NCBI RefSeq assembly: GCF_036327755.1
Contig: NZ_CP109596.1
Coordinates: 2,852,001-2,916,000, forward strand
Origin: Nocardia sp. NBC_01503
Lineage (GTDB): Bacteria > Actinomycetota > Actinomycetes > Mycobacteriales > Mycobacteriaceae
Direction of reading: 5' to 3'
DNA length: 64,000 nucleotides
The translations under genes and the position numbers were made by a program. Each line of letters starts with the position of its first letter. The stretch's first letter is position 1. Shown here in pieces: positions 46,907 through 56,044 of the stretch. The notes beneath the pieces were generated by a model. That model was not told the DNA's origin, made no database searches, and saw only the letters and a program-made list of their open reading frames with translations.

Positions 46907-47224
46907 ATGAGCTATCAACCGCCGCCACCGGGGTATCAGCCGGGGTATTACGGCGCACCGCCACCGGACCATCCGCAGACCACCACGGTGCTCATCCTGG
47001 GCATTCTGAGTCTGGTGCTGTGCCAGTTCCTCGGACCGGTGGCCTGGGTGATGGGCCGCCGGGCCCGCGATGAGATCGACGCCTCACAGGGCACCATCGG
47101 CGGGCGCGGCCTGGTGAACGCGGGCTATATCTGCGGCATCGTCGCCACCTGCCTGCTGGTTCTGGGACTGCTCTTCCTGGTGTTCGGCATCGTGGTCGGC
47201 GTGGTGGGCAGCTCCAGCAACTAG
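46907..47224 (+). CDS. DUF4190-type small membrane protein
   Basis: 105 aa from ATG 46907 (ATG 46901 also in frame). Pro/Tyr/Gly-rich start (SYQPPPPGYQPGYYG), two transmembrane helices around a conserved GRRARDEIDASQGTIGGR loop, the DUF4190 pattern. Divergent from the sensor kinase. Function unknown. Confidence 0.75.
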   Translation: MSYQPPPPGYQPGYYGAPPPDHPQTTTVLILGILSLVLCQFLGPVAWVMGRRARDEIDASQGTIGGRGLVNAGYICGIVATCLLVLGLLFLVFGIVVGVVGSSSN

Positions 47225-47260
47225 CCGCGCCGATCGGGGCTCCGCTGACCTGCCATTACG

Positions 47261-47977
47261 ATGGCCCGGGTGAGTTCCGCCCGTATCTCCGACGACCCGC
47301 CCGCCCCCGACGCCACCGAGGGTGACCCCGCCGGTCCCACGGAGTGGGGTGAGCATCCGCACGGCGTCGGCCCGTGGGTCGAGGAGTTCGGCACCGAACC
47401 CCCGGACGATCCGCGGCTGGATCCGGAGTTGCTCGCGCACGGCGACCGCCGCAATGTCGTTGACGCCTACCGCTATTGGACCCGCGAGGCGATAATCGCC
47501 GATATCGACCGCCGCAGGCACCCCTTCCACGTGGCCATCGAGAACTTCGGCCACGACGCGAATATCGGCACCGTCGTCCGTACCGCCAATGCCTTCGGCG
47601 CGGCCGCGGTTCACATTGTCGGCCGCAAGCGCTGGAATCGCCGCGGTGCCATGGTGACCGACCGCTACCAGCACATCCACCACCATTCGGATACCGCCGA
47701 ACTCCTGAAGTTCGCGGTCGCGAACGATCTCACCGTGGTCGCGGTGGACAACGTCCCGGGCTCGGTTCCGCTGGAAACCGCTGAGCTGCCCCGCGATTGC
47801 CTGCTGCTCTTCGGACAGGAGGGGCCGGGCGTCACCGACGCCGCGAAGGACGCCGCCCTGCTGACGGTCTCGATCGCCCAGTTCGGCTCCACTCGGAGCA
47901 TCAACGCCGGCGTCGCGGCGGGCATCGCCATGCACGCCTGGATCCGCCAGCACGCGGACCTCGCCAACGCCTGGTAG
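47261..47977 (+). CDS. SpoU/TrmH-family RNA 2'-O-methyltransferase
   Basis: 238 aa. Trefoil-knot (SPOUT) motifs: 1 NIGTVVRTANAFGA (with the catalytic Arg), 2 LLLFGQEGPGV, 3 QFGSTRSINAGVAAGIAM. N-terminal ~60 residues are an acidic/Pro extension. Position corresponds to M. tuberculosis Rv0380c. tRNA versus rRNA target cannot be told from sequence. Confidence 0.88.
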   Translation: MARVSSARISDDPPAPDATEGDPAGPTEWGEHPHGVGPWVEEFGTEPPDDPRLDPELLAHGDRRNVVDAYRYWTREAIIADIDRRRHPFHVAIENFGHDANIGTVVRTANAFGAAAVHIVGRKRWNRRGAMVTDRYQHIHHHSDTAELLKFAVANDLTVVAVDNVPGSVPLETAELPRDCLLLFGQEGPGVTDAAKDAALLTVSIAQFGSTRSINAGVAAGIAMHAWIRQHADLANAW

Positions 47978-48018
47978 CTCCGCCTTCCCGCCGCCACCGG
48001 GTGACACGCCCGGGCTCA

Positions 48019-48048
48019 GCACCCCCCTGTCACCAGGCACGGGGGTGC
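48019..48048 (+). terminator. Hairpin after the methyltransferase gene
   Basis: GCACCCCC pairs with GGGGGTGC across a 14-nt loop, 42 bp after the methyltransferase stop. No T run. Confidence 0.5.
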
Positions 48049-48112
48049 GAGAGCTGGACAGTGGTAACAAATCAGCCACGAAGTCGGGCGTTCGGCTGGC
48101 AGTATTTGTCCT

Positions 48113-49255
48113 ATGACTTCGCGGACCGGGCGCAATATCGAGCCGACCGCCGCGCTCTGGTCGGAGCGCGCCGATCTGGCGGAGTCGGCGATCGTATCGC
48201 GGCACCTGCGGGCACTGTGGGGTATGCCGGGGACGGCGCTCGGGGTGGTGGGGTGGCCCGCCACCAAGCGCGAGCGCGGCTTCGCGAATTGGCATTACTG
48301 GTGGCAGGCGCATCTGGTGGATTGCGCCGTCGACGCGGCGAATCGGTCGCCGACCCCGGTGCGGCAGAAGCGGATCTGGTCCATCGCGCATGCCATGCGG
48401 TTGCGCAATATCTCCGGCTGGACCAATAACTACTACGACGATATGGCCTGGCTGACAATCTCTTTGGAGCGTGCCGAGCGCACCCAGGGCGTCGCCGAGG
48501 TGCGCGGTGCGCTGCTCGCGCTGGACAAGGAGTTGTACGCCGGGTTCGAGTCGCAGTTCGGGGCGGTGCCGTGGCGTAAGGGTTCGGATTTCTTCAATGC
48601 CCCGGCGAACGGTCCGGTCGGTATTGCCATGGCCCGGCTCGGCCGCTACCCCCGCGCCCAGGAGATCTCCGACTGGCTCGACAGCACCCTGCGGGATAAG
48701 GACTCCGGGCTCATCCTCGACGGCATCCACCTGCCCTCGGGTGAAGTGGAGCGCCCCACCTACAGCTACTGCCAGGGCGTGGTGCTCGGCCTGGAGACCG
48801 AACTCGCGGTGCACACCGGTGAACCCCGGCATGTCGAGCGCGCGGTCCGCATGATCGCCGCCATCGAGGAGCATATGGTCGGCGGCGGTGTGGTCATCGG
48901 CGGCGGGGGCGGGGACGGCGGCCTCTTCAACGGCATTCTGATCCGCTATCTCGCACTGGCCGCGGTCATGCTCCCCGGTGATGAGATCGCGCAGGTGAAC
49001 GCCCGTCGCATAGCCGCCGCGATAGTCCGCAATTCGGCCACGGCCGCCTGGGAGAACCGTTTGGAGGTCGAGGGTGAACCCCTATTCGGCCCGGATTGGC
49101 GACTCCCCGCCCGACTACCCGGCATCTCCGGCGCGGGTCGTCTCGAGGGCGGTTCGGTCTCGGCCTCGCGCACCCCCGAACGCGATCTCTCCGTGCAACT
49201 TTCGGGCTGGAAACTCATGGAAGCCGCGCATACGGTCACCGCCGCGGGGCTGTGA
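48113..49255 (+). CDS. Glycoside hydrolase family 76 protein (endo-alpha-mannanase-like)
   Basis: 380 aa (alpha/alpha)6 barrel. The GH76 catalytic Asp pair is present in NNYYDDMAWL (Asp109-Asp110). No signal peptide, so a cytoplasmic location is likely. GH76 enzymes cleave alpha-1,6-mannan; a substrate derived from lipomannan-like glycans fits the host group. Homologue by position: Rv0365c. Followed by convergent DedA genes. Confidence 0.82.
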   Translation: MTSRTGRNIEPTAALWSERADLAESAIVSRHLRALWGMPGTALGVVGWPATKRERGFANWHYWWQAHLVDCAVDAANRSPTPVRQKRIWSIAHAMRLRNISGWTNNYYDDMAWLTISLERAERTQGVAEVRGALLALDKELYAGFESQFGAVPWRKGSDFFNAPANGPVGIAMARLGRYPRAQEISDWLDSTLRDKDSGLILDGIHLPSGEVERPTYSYCQGVVLGLETELAVHTGEPRHVERAVRMIAAIEEHMVGGGVVIGGGGGDGGLFNGILIRYLALAAVMLPGDEIAQVNARRIAAAIVRNSATAAWENRLEVEGEPLFGPDWRLPARLPGISGAGRLEGGSVSASRTPERDLSVQLSGWKLMEAAHTVTAAGL

Positions 49256-49261
49256 AATCTC

Positions 49262-49972
49262 TCAGCCGTTGATCCGGCGGACGTCCAGCGGCACCGTCTC
49301 GCACTCCGAATCCAGGTCGAAATCCTCTGCGGGCCGCGACATTTCCGCCCGGTACTGGCGCACGCCGACAATCGTCCCCAGGATCAGCCCGACCACCAGC
49401 GTGCCGATCACCGCGGGCATCAGCCAGGACACGCTCTCCAGGAAACCGCCCGCGTAATACCCGATCAGCAGCAGTACCGGAGCCCAGATGATCGCGCCGA
49501 TGGTCGAGGCGATGGTGTATTTGCGGTGATCCATTCCGGCCGCACCCGCGACCAGCGGGCAGAGCGTGCGCACCCACGGAATCCATCGTGCGATGAGCAC
49601 CGCCAGGAAACCGTGCCGATGCAACAGCTCGGCCACCCGGCCCAGATTCCGGGTATTGATGTATTTGCCGTTCTTACGCGCCACCAGGTGATGTCCGGTG
49701 CGCTGTCCGATCACATAGCCGACCTGATTACCGGCGATGGCCGCGATCATGGTCCCGACCGCCAGCGCCCAGATATGCATCTCGCCGGTGGCCTGCGAGG
49801 CGAGTACGACACCCGCGGTGATGAGCATCGAATCACCGGGTAGGAACAGCCCGATGATGAGCGCGCACTCCAGGAAGACGAAGGTCAGGACCACGGTCCA
49901 GACGATCACCGGCCCGGCCGTCTCGAGCGGCCCGAAGGCGCTCAGGGCGGAGGTTAGTGGGGTCGTCGACAC
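49262..49972 (-). CDS. DedA-family (SNARE-associated/VTT) membrane protein
   Basis: 236 aa, GTG start 9 bp after the upstream DedA stop. DedA motifs: FLECALIIGLFLPGDSMLI near the N-terminus and the FLAVLIARWIPWVRTLCPLVAG amphipathic region, with GNQVGYVIGQRTG between. Members flip polyprenyl phosphates or phospholipids and support envelope homeostasis. Second of two tandem DedA genes. Confidence 0.86.
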   Translation of the reverse strand: MSTTPLTSALSAFGPLETAGPVIVWTVVLTFVFLECALIIGLFLPGDSMLITAGVVLASQATGEMHIWALAVGTMIAAIAGNQVGYVIGQRTGHHLVARKNGKYINTRNLGRVAELLHRHGFLAVLIARWIPWVRTLCPLVAGAAGMDHRKYTIASTIGAIIWAPVLLLIGYYAGGFLESVSWLMPAVIGTLVVGLILGTIVGVRQYRAEMSRPAEDFDLDSECETVPLDVRRING

Positions 49973-49980
49973 CGATGGCT

Positions 49981-50697
49981 CTAGCGGTTCGGCTCGTTCG
50001 ACGTGGCGGCCAGCTCCTGCTCGACGGCGCCGCGTCCACGCAGGTTCTTCACCACGGTGACGATGCCGGGCAGGATCGAGACGAACACGATGAGCAGGAA
50101 GATCGCCTCGACGTTCTTGCGGATGAACTCCACATTGCCGAGGAAGTAGCCGAGCACGGTGACGCCGCCGCCCCAGAGAATGGCGCCGACGATGTCGAAG
50201 GTGACGAACTTGCGGTAATCCATCTTGGAGACGCCCGCCAGCACCGGCATGAACGTGCGCACGATGGGCACGAAGCGCGCCAGGATGATGGTCTTGGGGC
50301 CGTACTTCTCGAAGAATTCGTGCGTCTCGGTGACGTACTTCTTCTTGAAGAAGCGACTGTCCTCTTTCTGGAACAGGGCCGGGCCGATGGCTCGGCCGAT
50401 CCAATATCCGGACTGGTCACCCAGGAATGCGATGAGAATGACCGCGGGCAGCAGCACCCAGATGGAGACCGGCGGGTTCGACTGGGCGCTCAGCAGACCG
50501 CCAGTGAACAGCAGGGAATCGCCCGGCAGAATCGGGAACAGCAGCCCCGTCTCGATGAAGACGATCACCAAGATCGCCGGGAGCACCGCGTTCTTGAGCC
50601 ATGTCTCGGTGAGGAGGTGCATGGGATCGAGAATCGCGGGGAGCGCGACGTTGGTCGTCACGGCATCGGACACGGCCAGCAAGGTCACGGGCACCAC
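49981..50697 (-). CDS. DedA-family membrane protein (tandem partner)
   Basis: 238 aa; one of several GTGs (50697, 50694, 50688) is the start. Motifs: FIETGLLFPILPGDSLLF, GDQSGYWIGRAIG, FVPIVRTFMPVLAGVSKM. Divergent from fba, matching the DedA-fba order in M. tuberculosis (Rv0364-Rv0363c). It and its neighbour share under half of their residues, so the duplication is old. Confidence 0.87.
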   Translation of the reverse strand: MVPVTLLAVSDAVTTNVALPAILDPMHLLTETWLKNAVLPAILVIVFIETGLLFPILPGDSLLFTGGLLSAQSNPPVSIWVLLPAVILIAFLGDQSGYWIGRAIGPALFQKEDSRFFKKKYVTETHEFFEKYGPKTIILARFVPIVRTFMPVLAGVSKMDYRKFVTFDIVGAILWGGGVTVLGYFLGNVEFIRKNVEAIFLLIVFVSILPGIVTVVKNLRGRGAVEQELAATSNEPNR

Positions 50698-50846
50698 CCT
50701 ACCGGGGAATGCGGTCCATCACAGAATGTCTCACAGCGTCCGCTCAGGATGTTCGGTCCGAGGCCACCGAGTGCGTTGAAACCACACTGCCTTAGGGTGT
50801 CGCCTGACAGAATTGTTGTACACAGCACACCACTACGGAGGTCATT

Positions 50847-51884
50847 GTGCCCATCGCGACTCCGGAGATCTACGCCGAGATGATTGCTCGGGCCAAGGAG
50901 AACTCCTTCGCGTTCCCCGCGATCAATTGCACGTCGTCCGAGACGATCAACGCCGCGATCAAGGGTTTCGCCGACGCGGGCAGTGACGGCATCATCCAGT
51001 TCTCCACCGGCGGAGCCGAATTCGGTTCGGGCCTGGGTGTGAAGAGCATGGTGACCGGCGCGGTCGCGCTCGCCGAGTTCGCGCATGTGGTGGCCGCCGA
51101 GTACGACATCACGATCGCGCTGCACACCGATCACTGCCCGAAGGACAAGCTGGACACCTTCGTTCGGCCGCTGATCGCCATCTCGGCCGAGCGCGTGAAG
51201 GCCGGGCTGAACCCGCTGTTCCAGTCGCATATGTGGGACGGCTCCGCGATCCCGATCGACGAGAACCTGGAGATCGCCAAGGAGCTGCTCAAGCAGTGCC
51301 ATGCGGCGAACATCATTCTCGAGGTCGAGATCGGTGTGGTCGGTGGTGAAGAGGACGGCGTCGAGGCCGAGATCAACGACAAGCTGTACACCTCGCCGGA
51401 GGACTTCCAGAAGACCATCGACGCGCTCGGCGCTGGCGAGAACGGTAAGTACCTGCTGGCCGCCACCTTCGGCAATGTGCACGGTGTGTACAAGCCGGGC
51501 AATGTGGTGCTCAAGCCCGAGGTGCTCGCCGAGGGCCAGCGCGTCGCCGCCGCCAAGCTGGGTCTGGGCGCGGACGCGCAGCCGTTCGACTTCGTCTTCC
51601 ACGGTGGTTCGGGCTCGCTCAAGTCCGAGATCGAGGATTCGCTGCGCTTCGGTGTGGTGAAGATGAACGTCGACACCGACACCCAGTACGCCTTCACCCG
51701 CCCGGTCGCTGGGCATATGTTCGCCAACTACGACGGCGTGCTGAAGATCGACGGTGAGGTCGGCAACAAGAAGGTCTACGACCCGCGCAGCTACCTGAAG
51801 AAGGCCGAAACCTCCATGGCCGCACGCGTGCTCGAGGCGTGCAACGACCTGAAGTCGGCCGGTCGCTCCATCAGCGCCAAGTAA
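50847..51884 (+). CDS. fba: Class II fructose-bisphosphate aldolase
   Basis: 345 aa, GTG start with CGGAGG upstream. Zinc-dependent aldol cleavage of fructose-1,6-bisphosphate. Zinc-site and catalytic features: LHTDHCPKD, EVEIGVVGGEEDG, ATFGNVHGVYK (His) and VFHGGSGS; NVDTDTQYAF binds the phosphate. Length equals mycobacterial Fba (344 aa). Single gene followed by a terminator. Confidence 0.97.
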   Translation: MPIATPEIYAEMIARAKENSFAFPAINCTSSETINAAIKGFADAGSDGIIQFSTGGAEFGSGLGVKSMVTGAVALAEFAHVVAAEYDITIALHTDHCPKDKLDTFVRPLIAISAERVKAGLNPLFQSHMWDGSAIPIDENLEIAKELLKQCHAANIILEVEIGVVGGEEDGVEAEINDKLYTSPEDFQKTIDALGAGENGKYLLAATFGNVHGVYKPGNVVLKPEVLAEGQRVAAAKLGLGADAQPFDFVFHGGSGSLKSEIEDSLRFGVVKMNVDTDTQYAFTRPVAGHMFANYDGVLKIDGEVGNKKVYDPRSYLKKAETSMAARVLEACNDLKSAGRSISAK

Positions 51885-51927
51885 GGTAGCTCCGAGGCCG
51901 GTAAAACTCCGGCCCAGTGAGCAGAGC

Positions 51928-51967
51928 CCGCCGCGGTGGCCAGGTGCTGCCGCGGCGGTTCGCTTTT
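51928..51967 (+). terminator. Rho-independent terminator of fba
   Basis: CCGCCGCGG (51928-51936) pairs with CCGCGGCGG (51950-51958), followed by TTCGCTTTT. A smaller GCCGG/CCGGC stem precedes it at ~51898-51913. Confidence 0.8.
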
Positions 51968-51986
51968 CTACACGAGGTGCAGCGCA

Positions 51987-53105
51987 ATGACTCTCGATGT
52001 GCGGGTCCTCGGGCCTGTGCAAGTGCTGGTCGGCGGCCGTCCAGTACTGGTCGGCGGCCCCAAGCCGCGCGCACTGCTGGCCGCGTTGACCGTGAACCGG
52101 CGGCGTGCGGTCTCTTCGCAGGCGCTGGCGGATATCGTCTGGAATGACGAGCCGCCGGATTCCTATCAGGCCAGCTTGCAGGTGTTCGTCTCCAATATTC
52201 GTAAGACACTGCGCAATGCCGGTGTCGATCCGGCCGCGGTGCTGCGGACCGAATCGTCCGGGTATCGACTCGAAATCTCCGATGAGCACTGCGATCTGGG
52301 GCGTTTCGAGACCATCCGCCGCTCCGGTACCGAGGCCGCCAATCTGGGTGATCACGAGAGCGCGGCCCGCCGGTACGCGGATGCCTTGGCGCAGTGGACG
52401 GGTCGCGCGCTCGACGATCTCTCCGGACTGTCGTTCGCCGAAAGCTTCGCCACCGCAATGGATGAGGAGCGACTGCTGGTCGCCTCCGCGCGCGTCGACG
52501 CCGAAATCGCCTGCGGCCGTGCTTCGTCCGTGGTCGGTGAACTGGTGGCCATGACCAACGCGCATCCGCTGCGAGAACCGTTGTGGGCGCAGTTGATTAC
52601 GGCGCTCTACCTATCCGGGCGACAGGCGGACGCGCTGGAGGCGTGCCGCCGGGTGCGCGGGGTGCTCTCCGAGGAGCTCGGTATCGATCCCGGTCCGGCG
52701 CTGATCGCGTTGGAGCAGCAGGTGCTGCGGCAGGAGCCGCTGCTGACCGGTCAGATCGCCGAGGTCGAGCGGCTGGCCAAGGCCATGACCGAGACCGTCA
52801 CCGAGATGCCGCGCGCGGTCCGGGCCGGACAGCTGCTCACCGCCGAGGGGCGGGTCGTTCCGATCGCGGTGGGCGGCATGAAGATCGGCCGCATGACCGA
52901 TAACGATCTGGTCCTGGACGACCCCAAGGCCAGTCGCTACCACGCGCAGATCACCCCGAGCCGGGCCGGCCTGCTGATCAAGGATCTGGGCTCGGCCAAC
53001 GGGGTCTACATCAACGAGCAGGCCATCGAGAGCGCCGCGGTGCTGGCCGACGGTGACGCCATTCGAATCGGCGCGACCGTCTTCGTTTTCCAGGCGGTGC
53101 GCTGA
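51987..53105 (+). CDS. EmbR-like SARP regulator with FHA domain
   Basis: 372 aa from ATG 51987 (GAGGTG upstream). Three domains as in EmbR: OmpR-type winged helix (1-~100; PKPRALLAALTVNRRRAVSS), bacterial transcriptional activation domain BTAD (~105-255), and a C-terminal FHA domain (~285-370; GRMTDNDLVLDDPKASRYHA; SANGVYIN) that binds phosphothreonine. In M. tuberculosis EmbR is phosphorylated by PknH and raises embCAB arabinosyltransferase expression. No embCAB is in the window. The downstream DUF4185 gene (126 bp away) may be a target. Confidence 0.88.
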   Translation: MTLDVRVLGPVQVLVGGRPVLVGGPKPRALLAALTVNRRRAVSSQALADIVWNDEPPDSYQASLQVFVSNIRKTLRNAGVDPAAVLRTESSGYRLEISDEHCDLGRFETIRRSGTEAANLGDHESAARRYADALAQWTGRALDDLSGLSFAESFATAMDEERLLVASARVDAEIACGRASSVVGELVAMTNAHPLREPLWAQLITALYLSGRQADALEACRRVRGVLSEELGIDPGPALIALEQQVLRQEPLLTGQIAEVERLAKAMTETVTEMPRAVRAGQLLTAEGRVVPIAVGGMKIGRMTDNDLVLDDPKASRYHAQITPSRAGLLIKDLGSANGVYINEQAIESAAVLADGDAIRIGATVFVFQAVR

Positions 53106-53231
53106 GCCGCTGCCGGATTCGGCTATCGATTCGGTTGATCTCGGGCGAGTGCCCGCGGATCACCGGGGGTCCCGGGTAGGGTCTGCTGCCGGATGTGTCC
53201 GGAGAGCCCGATTGTCGAGAGGTTTTGACGC

Positions 53232-54698
53232 ATGGCCGAACGGCTGCTGGCCGCGGTGGGAGCGATGGTGTTCGGCGCGGGGGTACTCGTCGCCGCCAAC
53301 CCCACGATCGCCACGGCAACACCGTCGGAACCCGGTGCGGCGGAGTCGATTCCCGGTATCGGACCGTGTAAGTCCGATCCGGAACCGGTGCACGAATCCC
53401 TGGTCCCCAAGACCATGGAGGTGCCGATCTCCTATCCGGCCATCACGGTCGATCCCGGCCCGCCGCCGGAGAACACCAAACGGATCAAGATGGAGCTACC
53501 CACCGATCCGTGCATCAACCCGTGCCCTGATCTGACCGATCTGCCCGCACCGCCGCCGAGTCTCAATGAGCAACTGGGCATTCCGCGGCTCATCCTGCAT
53601 CCACAGGCGTTCAATTTCGCCTTCCCCAACCCGAACCCACCCGCGGTGCCGCCCGGCCCGGAACCGGCGCATCCGGGTGTCGAGGCCGCCCCCCAGGCTC
53701 CGGCGCGCCCCATCCCCCGGGTGTCCGCCGTGCGCGAGGTGGCCAAGCTGACCGGGGCCAACTCGGTCAACCGCACCGATAAACGCTGGCAGGTCCAGGG
53801 CACCGACCTGGGCATCATGTGGGAGAGCGCACCCGGTGAGGTCGCTATCGCCTTCGGCGACACCGTCGGTCGCGATTTCCATCCGCCGGGCGGTATGGGG
53901 GAGGACTGGCGCAGCAATCTGCTCGCCTTCAGCAGCGATAAGGATCTGACCGACGGCGTCACCTTCGACCGCATGGTCACCGACGCGCGCTGCCACGCCG
54001 GCGAACTGCTCACCAGCAAGAAGCTCGACAATGTCGAGATCACCACCATCCCGACCTCCGGGTTCGCGCTGGGCGACCGGCAGTACATGAGCTACATGTC
54101 GATTCGCACCTGGAACAGCATTCCCGGCACCTGGTACACCAACTACGGTGGCATCGCCTACTCCGACGATCACGGCGAGACCTGGACCAAGGACCCACAC
54201 GCCAAGTGGGACAACATCTTCGGCGTCTCCAACTTCCAGGTCGCCGCCATGGTGCCGCAGGGCGATTGGGTGTACATGTTCGGCACCCCCAATACCCGCC
54301 TCGGCTCGGTCGGCCTGGCCCGCGTCCCCAAGGACCAGGTCCTCAACACCACCGCGTATCAGTACTGGCGGAACGGTGAATGGACCCCGGTGGGCGGCTA
54401 CACCTCCGCCTCCCAAATCGTCGAGGCCCCCGCCGCGGAGCTGTCCGTCCGCTACGACGCCGCCCGCAAGGTCTGGCAGATGAGCTACCTCGACACCGCC
54501 AAGGCCGCTCTCGTCGTGCGGGAATCCGATTCACCCCAGGGCGTCTGGTCCGAGAGCGCCGCGACGGTCAGCGCCCTGCAATTCCCGGAGCTCTACGGCG
54601 GCTTCATCCACCCCTGGTCCACCGGCGACGACCTGTACTTCACCATGTCCACCTGGAGCGACTACAACGTCTATCTGATGCACGTGACGCTGAACTGA
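53232..54698 (+). CDS. Secreted DUF4185 (GH183-like) protein, candidate endo-D-arabinanase
   Basis: 488 aa. Signal peptide ~1-30 (cleaved near ATATPS), a ~150-residue Pro-rich linker with several Cys (GPCKSDPEP; DPCINPCPD), then a five-bladed beta-propeller DUF4185 domain (~165-488: VQGTDLGIMWES, AFGDTVGRDF, YSDDHGETWTKD, YGGFIHPWSTGDDLYFTMS). DUF4185 members from mycobacteria have been assigned as endo-D-arabinofuranases (GH183), acting on cell-wall arabinan; the acidic residues in AFGDTVG are candidate active-site positions. Activity here is inferred. Confidence 0.8.
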   Translation: MAERLLAAVGAMVFGAGVLVAANPTIATATPSEPGAAESIPGIGPCKSDPEPVHESLVPKTMEVPISYPAITVDPGPPPENTKRIKMELPTDPCINPCPDLTDLPAPPPSLNEQLGIPRLILHPQAFNFAFPNPNPPAVPPGPEPAHPGVEAAPQAPARPIPRVSAVREVAKLTGANSVNRTDKRWQVQGTDLGIMWESAPGEVAIAFGDTVGRDFHPPGGMGEDWRSNLLAFSSDKDLTDGVTFDRMVTDARCHAGELLTSKKLDNVEITTIPTSGFALGDRQYMSYMSIRTWNSIPGTWYTNYGGIAYSDDHGETWTKDPHAKWDNIFGVSNFQVAAMVPQGDWVYMFGTPNTRLGSVGLARVPKDQVLNTTAYQYWRNGEWTPVGGYTSASQIVEAPAAELSVRYDAARKVWQMSYLDTAKAALVVRESDSPQGVWSESAATVSALQFPELYGGFIHPWSTGDDLYFTMSTWSDYNVYLMHVTLN

Positions 54699-54717
54699 GC
54701 AGTGCCCCGGACGAAAA

Positions 54718-54751
54718 GGGCGGGCCGCGCGTGAATGCGCGGCCCGCCCTG
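54718..54751. terminator. Bidirectional terminator between DUF4185 and dehydratase genes
   Basis: AGGGCGGGCCGCGC pairs perfectly (14 bp) with GCGCGGCCCGCCCT around a 6-nt loop. T-rich tails follow on both strands (GTGTCTTT on plus, TTTTCGTCC on minus), serving two convergent genes. Confidence 0.9.
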
Positions 54752-54763
54752 TGTCTTTCGAAA

Positions 54764-55822
54764 TCAGGCGGAGAGGCGTACTTCGGCCACTGCCCGGCCG
54801 AAGAGCTTCTTACCCTCCGAGGTCGCCCCGAGAACGATGGTGGCGGACCCGTTTTCGGCATCCACCGACTTCACCTTGCCGGTGAAGTCCACGAAGGTCG
54901 CCGCGGCGGGCCACACCGGCACGAAGCCGGAGAAGCGCACGCTGAACTTGCCCAGCGCCGCCGGGTCGCCCAGCCAGGAGACCAGGTAGCTGGCGGTCAT
55001 ACCCATGGTGAGCATGCCGTGCGCCACCACGGTCGGCAGACCCGCCAGCTGCGCGGCGGTATCGCTGAAGTGGATCGGGTTCGGATCACCCGACACACCG
55101 GCGTAGTTGGCCAGATCACCGCGGGTGACCGGCATCCGGGCATCCGGCAGCTCGGTCCCGGCGGTCAGCGTCGCGGCGGTCGGCACGGTGCGCACCGGCA
55201 ACGCCGGGGCGGGATCGCGGAAGGCGGCCACATCCTCGGGCGCGAGCAGAATCAGTCCGTTCGGGTCCGAGGCGCTGGAGGCGCTGTCCGCGACGTGGCC
55301 GTGCATGACCACGCCCGCCATGGTCTCCGCGATCGCCGCGTCGATCTCCACACCCAGGCGGGCCACGATGGTGGTGGTCGCGGCCAGCACCGGGAGCGCG
55401 TCCGCATCGGTGAACGTCACCTTGACGGTGATGAAGTCATTGCCGCCGTAGGAGCGGATCTGCTCGATCGCCACATCCACCGAGAGCAGGTCGTCGGCGA
55501 GGATCGGGCGGTGGTACTCGAAGATCTGGTCCGTCTGTAGGAACTGCGAGACGTCGTACTCGGTGAGTACGGTGCCGATCAGTGAACGCGTGGTGGCCGC
55601 GCCGATCACCGAGGCGAAGGTCGGCGGTGCGAGCAGACCGGAGTAGCCGAGCTCGCGAGCGTCCTGCGCGTGGTGGTGGGCGGGGTGGTTGTTGCGGACC
55701 GCGCGCGCGAATTCACGAACCTTCTCACGGCCCACCTCGTAGTGATCCCGCACTCGGAAATGCCGACCGACCAGATCGGTGGCGGTGGCGCTGGCGGCGG
55801 CCGCCTCGGCCGTCTCCGTCAT
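54764..55822 (-). CDS. Double hot-dog (R)-specific enoyl/3-hydroxyacyl dehydratase, MaoC family
   Basis: 352 aa from ATG 55822 (AGGGAG upstream). N-terminal half is an FAS1_DH-type hot-dog domain (GRHFRVRDHYEVGREKVREF; ELGYSGLLAPPTFA); C-terminal half is a MaoC domain with the hydratase motif YAGVSGDPNPIHFSD (Asp/His dyad, ~265) and VVAHGMLTMG. The fusion equals HadA-HadB-like subunits joined in one chain. It could act in fatty- or mycolic-acid elongation or CoA-ester degradation. Confidence 0.85.
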   Translation of the reverse strand: MTETAEAAAASATATDLVGRHFRVRDHYEVGREKVREFARAVRNNHPAHHHAQDARELGYSGLLAPPTFASVIGAATTRSLIGTVLTEYDVSQFLQTDQIFEYHRPILADDLLSVDVAIEQIRSYGGNDFITVKVTFTDADALPVLAATTTIVARLGVEIDAAIAETMAGVVMHGHVADSASSASDPNGLILLAPEDVAAFRDPAPALPVRTVPTAATLTAGTELPDARMPVTRGDLANYAGVSGDPNPIHFSDTAAQLAGLPTVVAHGMLTMGMTASYLVSWLGDPAALGKFSVRFSGFVPVWPAAATFVDFTGKVKSVDAENGSATIVLGATSEGKKLFGRAVAEVRLSA

Positions 55823-56044
55823 GGTGTTCAGCTCCCTGCACAATCGAAACCTGGTGGGTCCAAGCCCGATCGGAGTCGGCACGGCAACGCGGCAGGAGGC
55901 CACGGAGGCGCCGACACGCCATCGTGGCTGGCCCAGACAATCCGGGCCATGCTACCGGCGAGTCGGACTGTTGACCAGGTGTATGTGATGTTCGTCGCGG
56001 GCAGCGGCGCGAATGCGTCATCGCCCGCTCGGAACATCTGCAGG

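Noticed and set aside
47084-48874. 596-codon open frame antisense to the methyltransferase and GH76 genes
   Set aside because: Opposite three real genes including conserved SPOUT and GH76 motifs; low-complexity shadow.
50776-50798. TTGAAA ... TAGGGT considered as the fba promoter
   Set aside because: The spacer is only 11 bp, too short for a primary sigma promoter.
50685-52565. 626-codon open frame antisense to fba and the EmbR-like gene
   Set aside because: Spans two unrelated conserved genes and their terminator; no RBS or family match.
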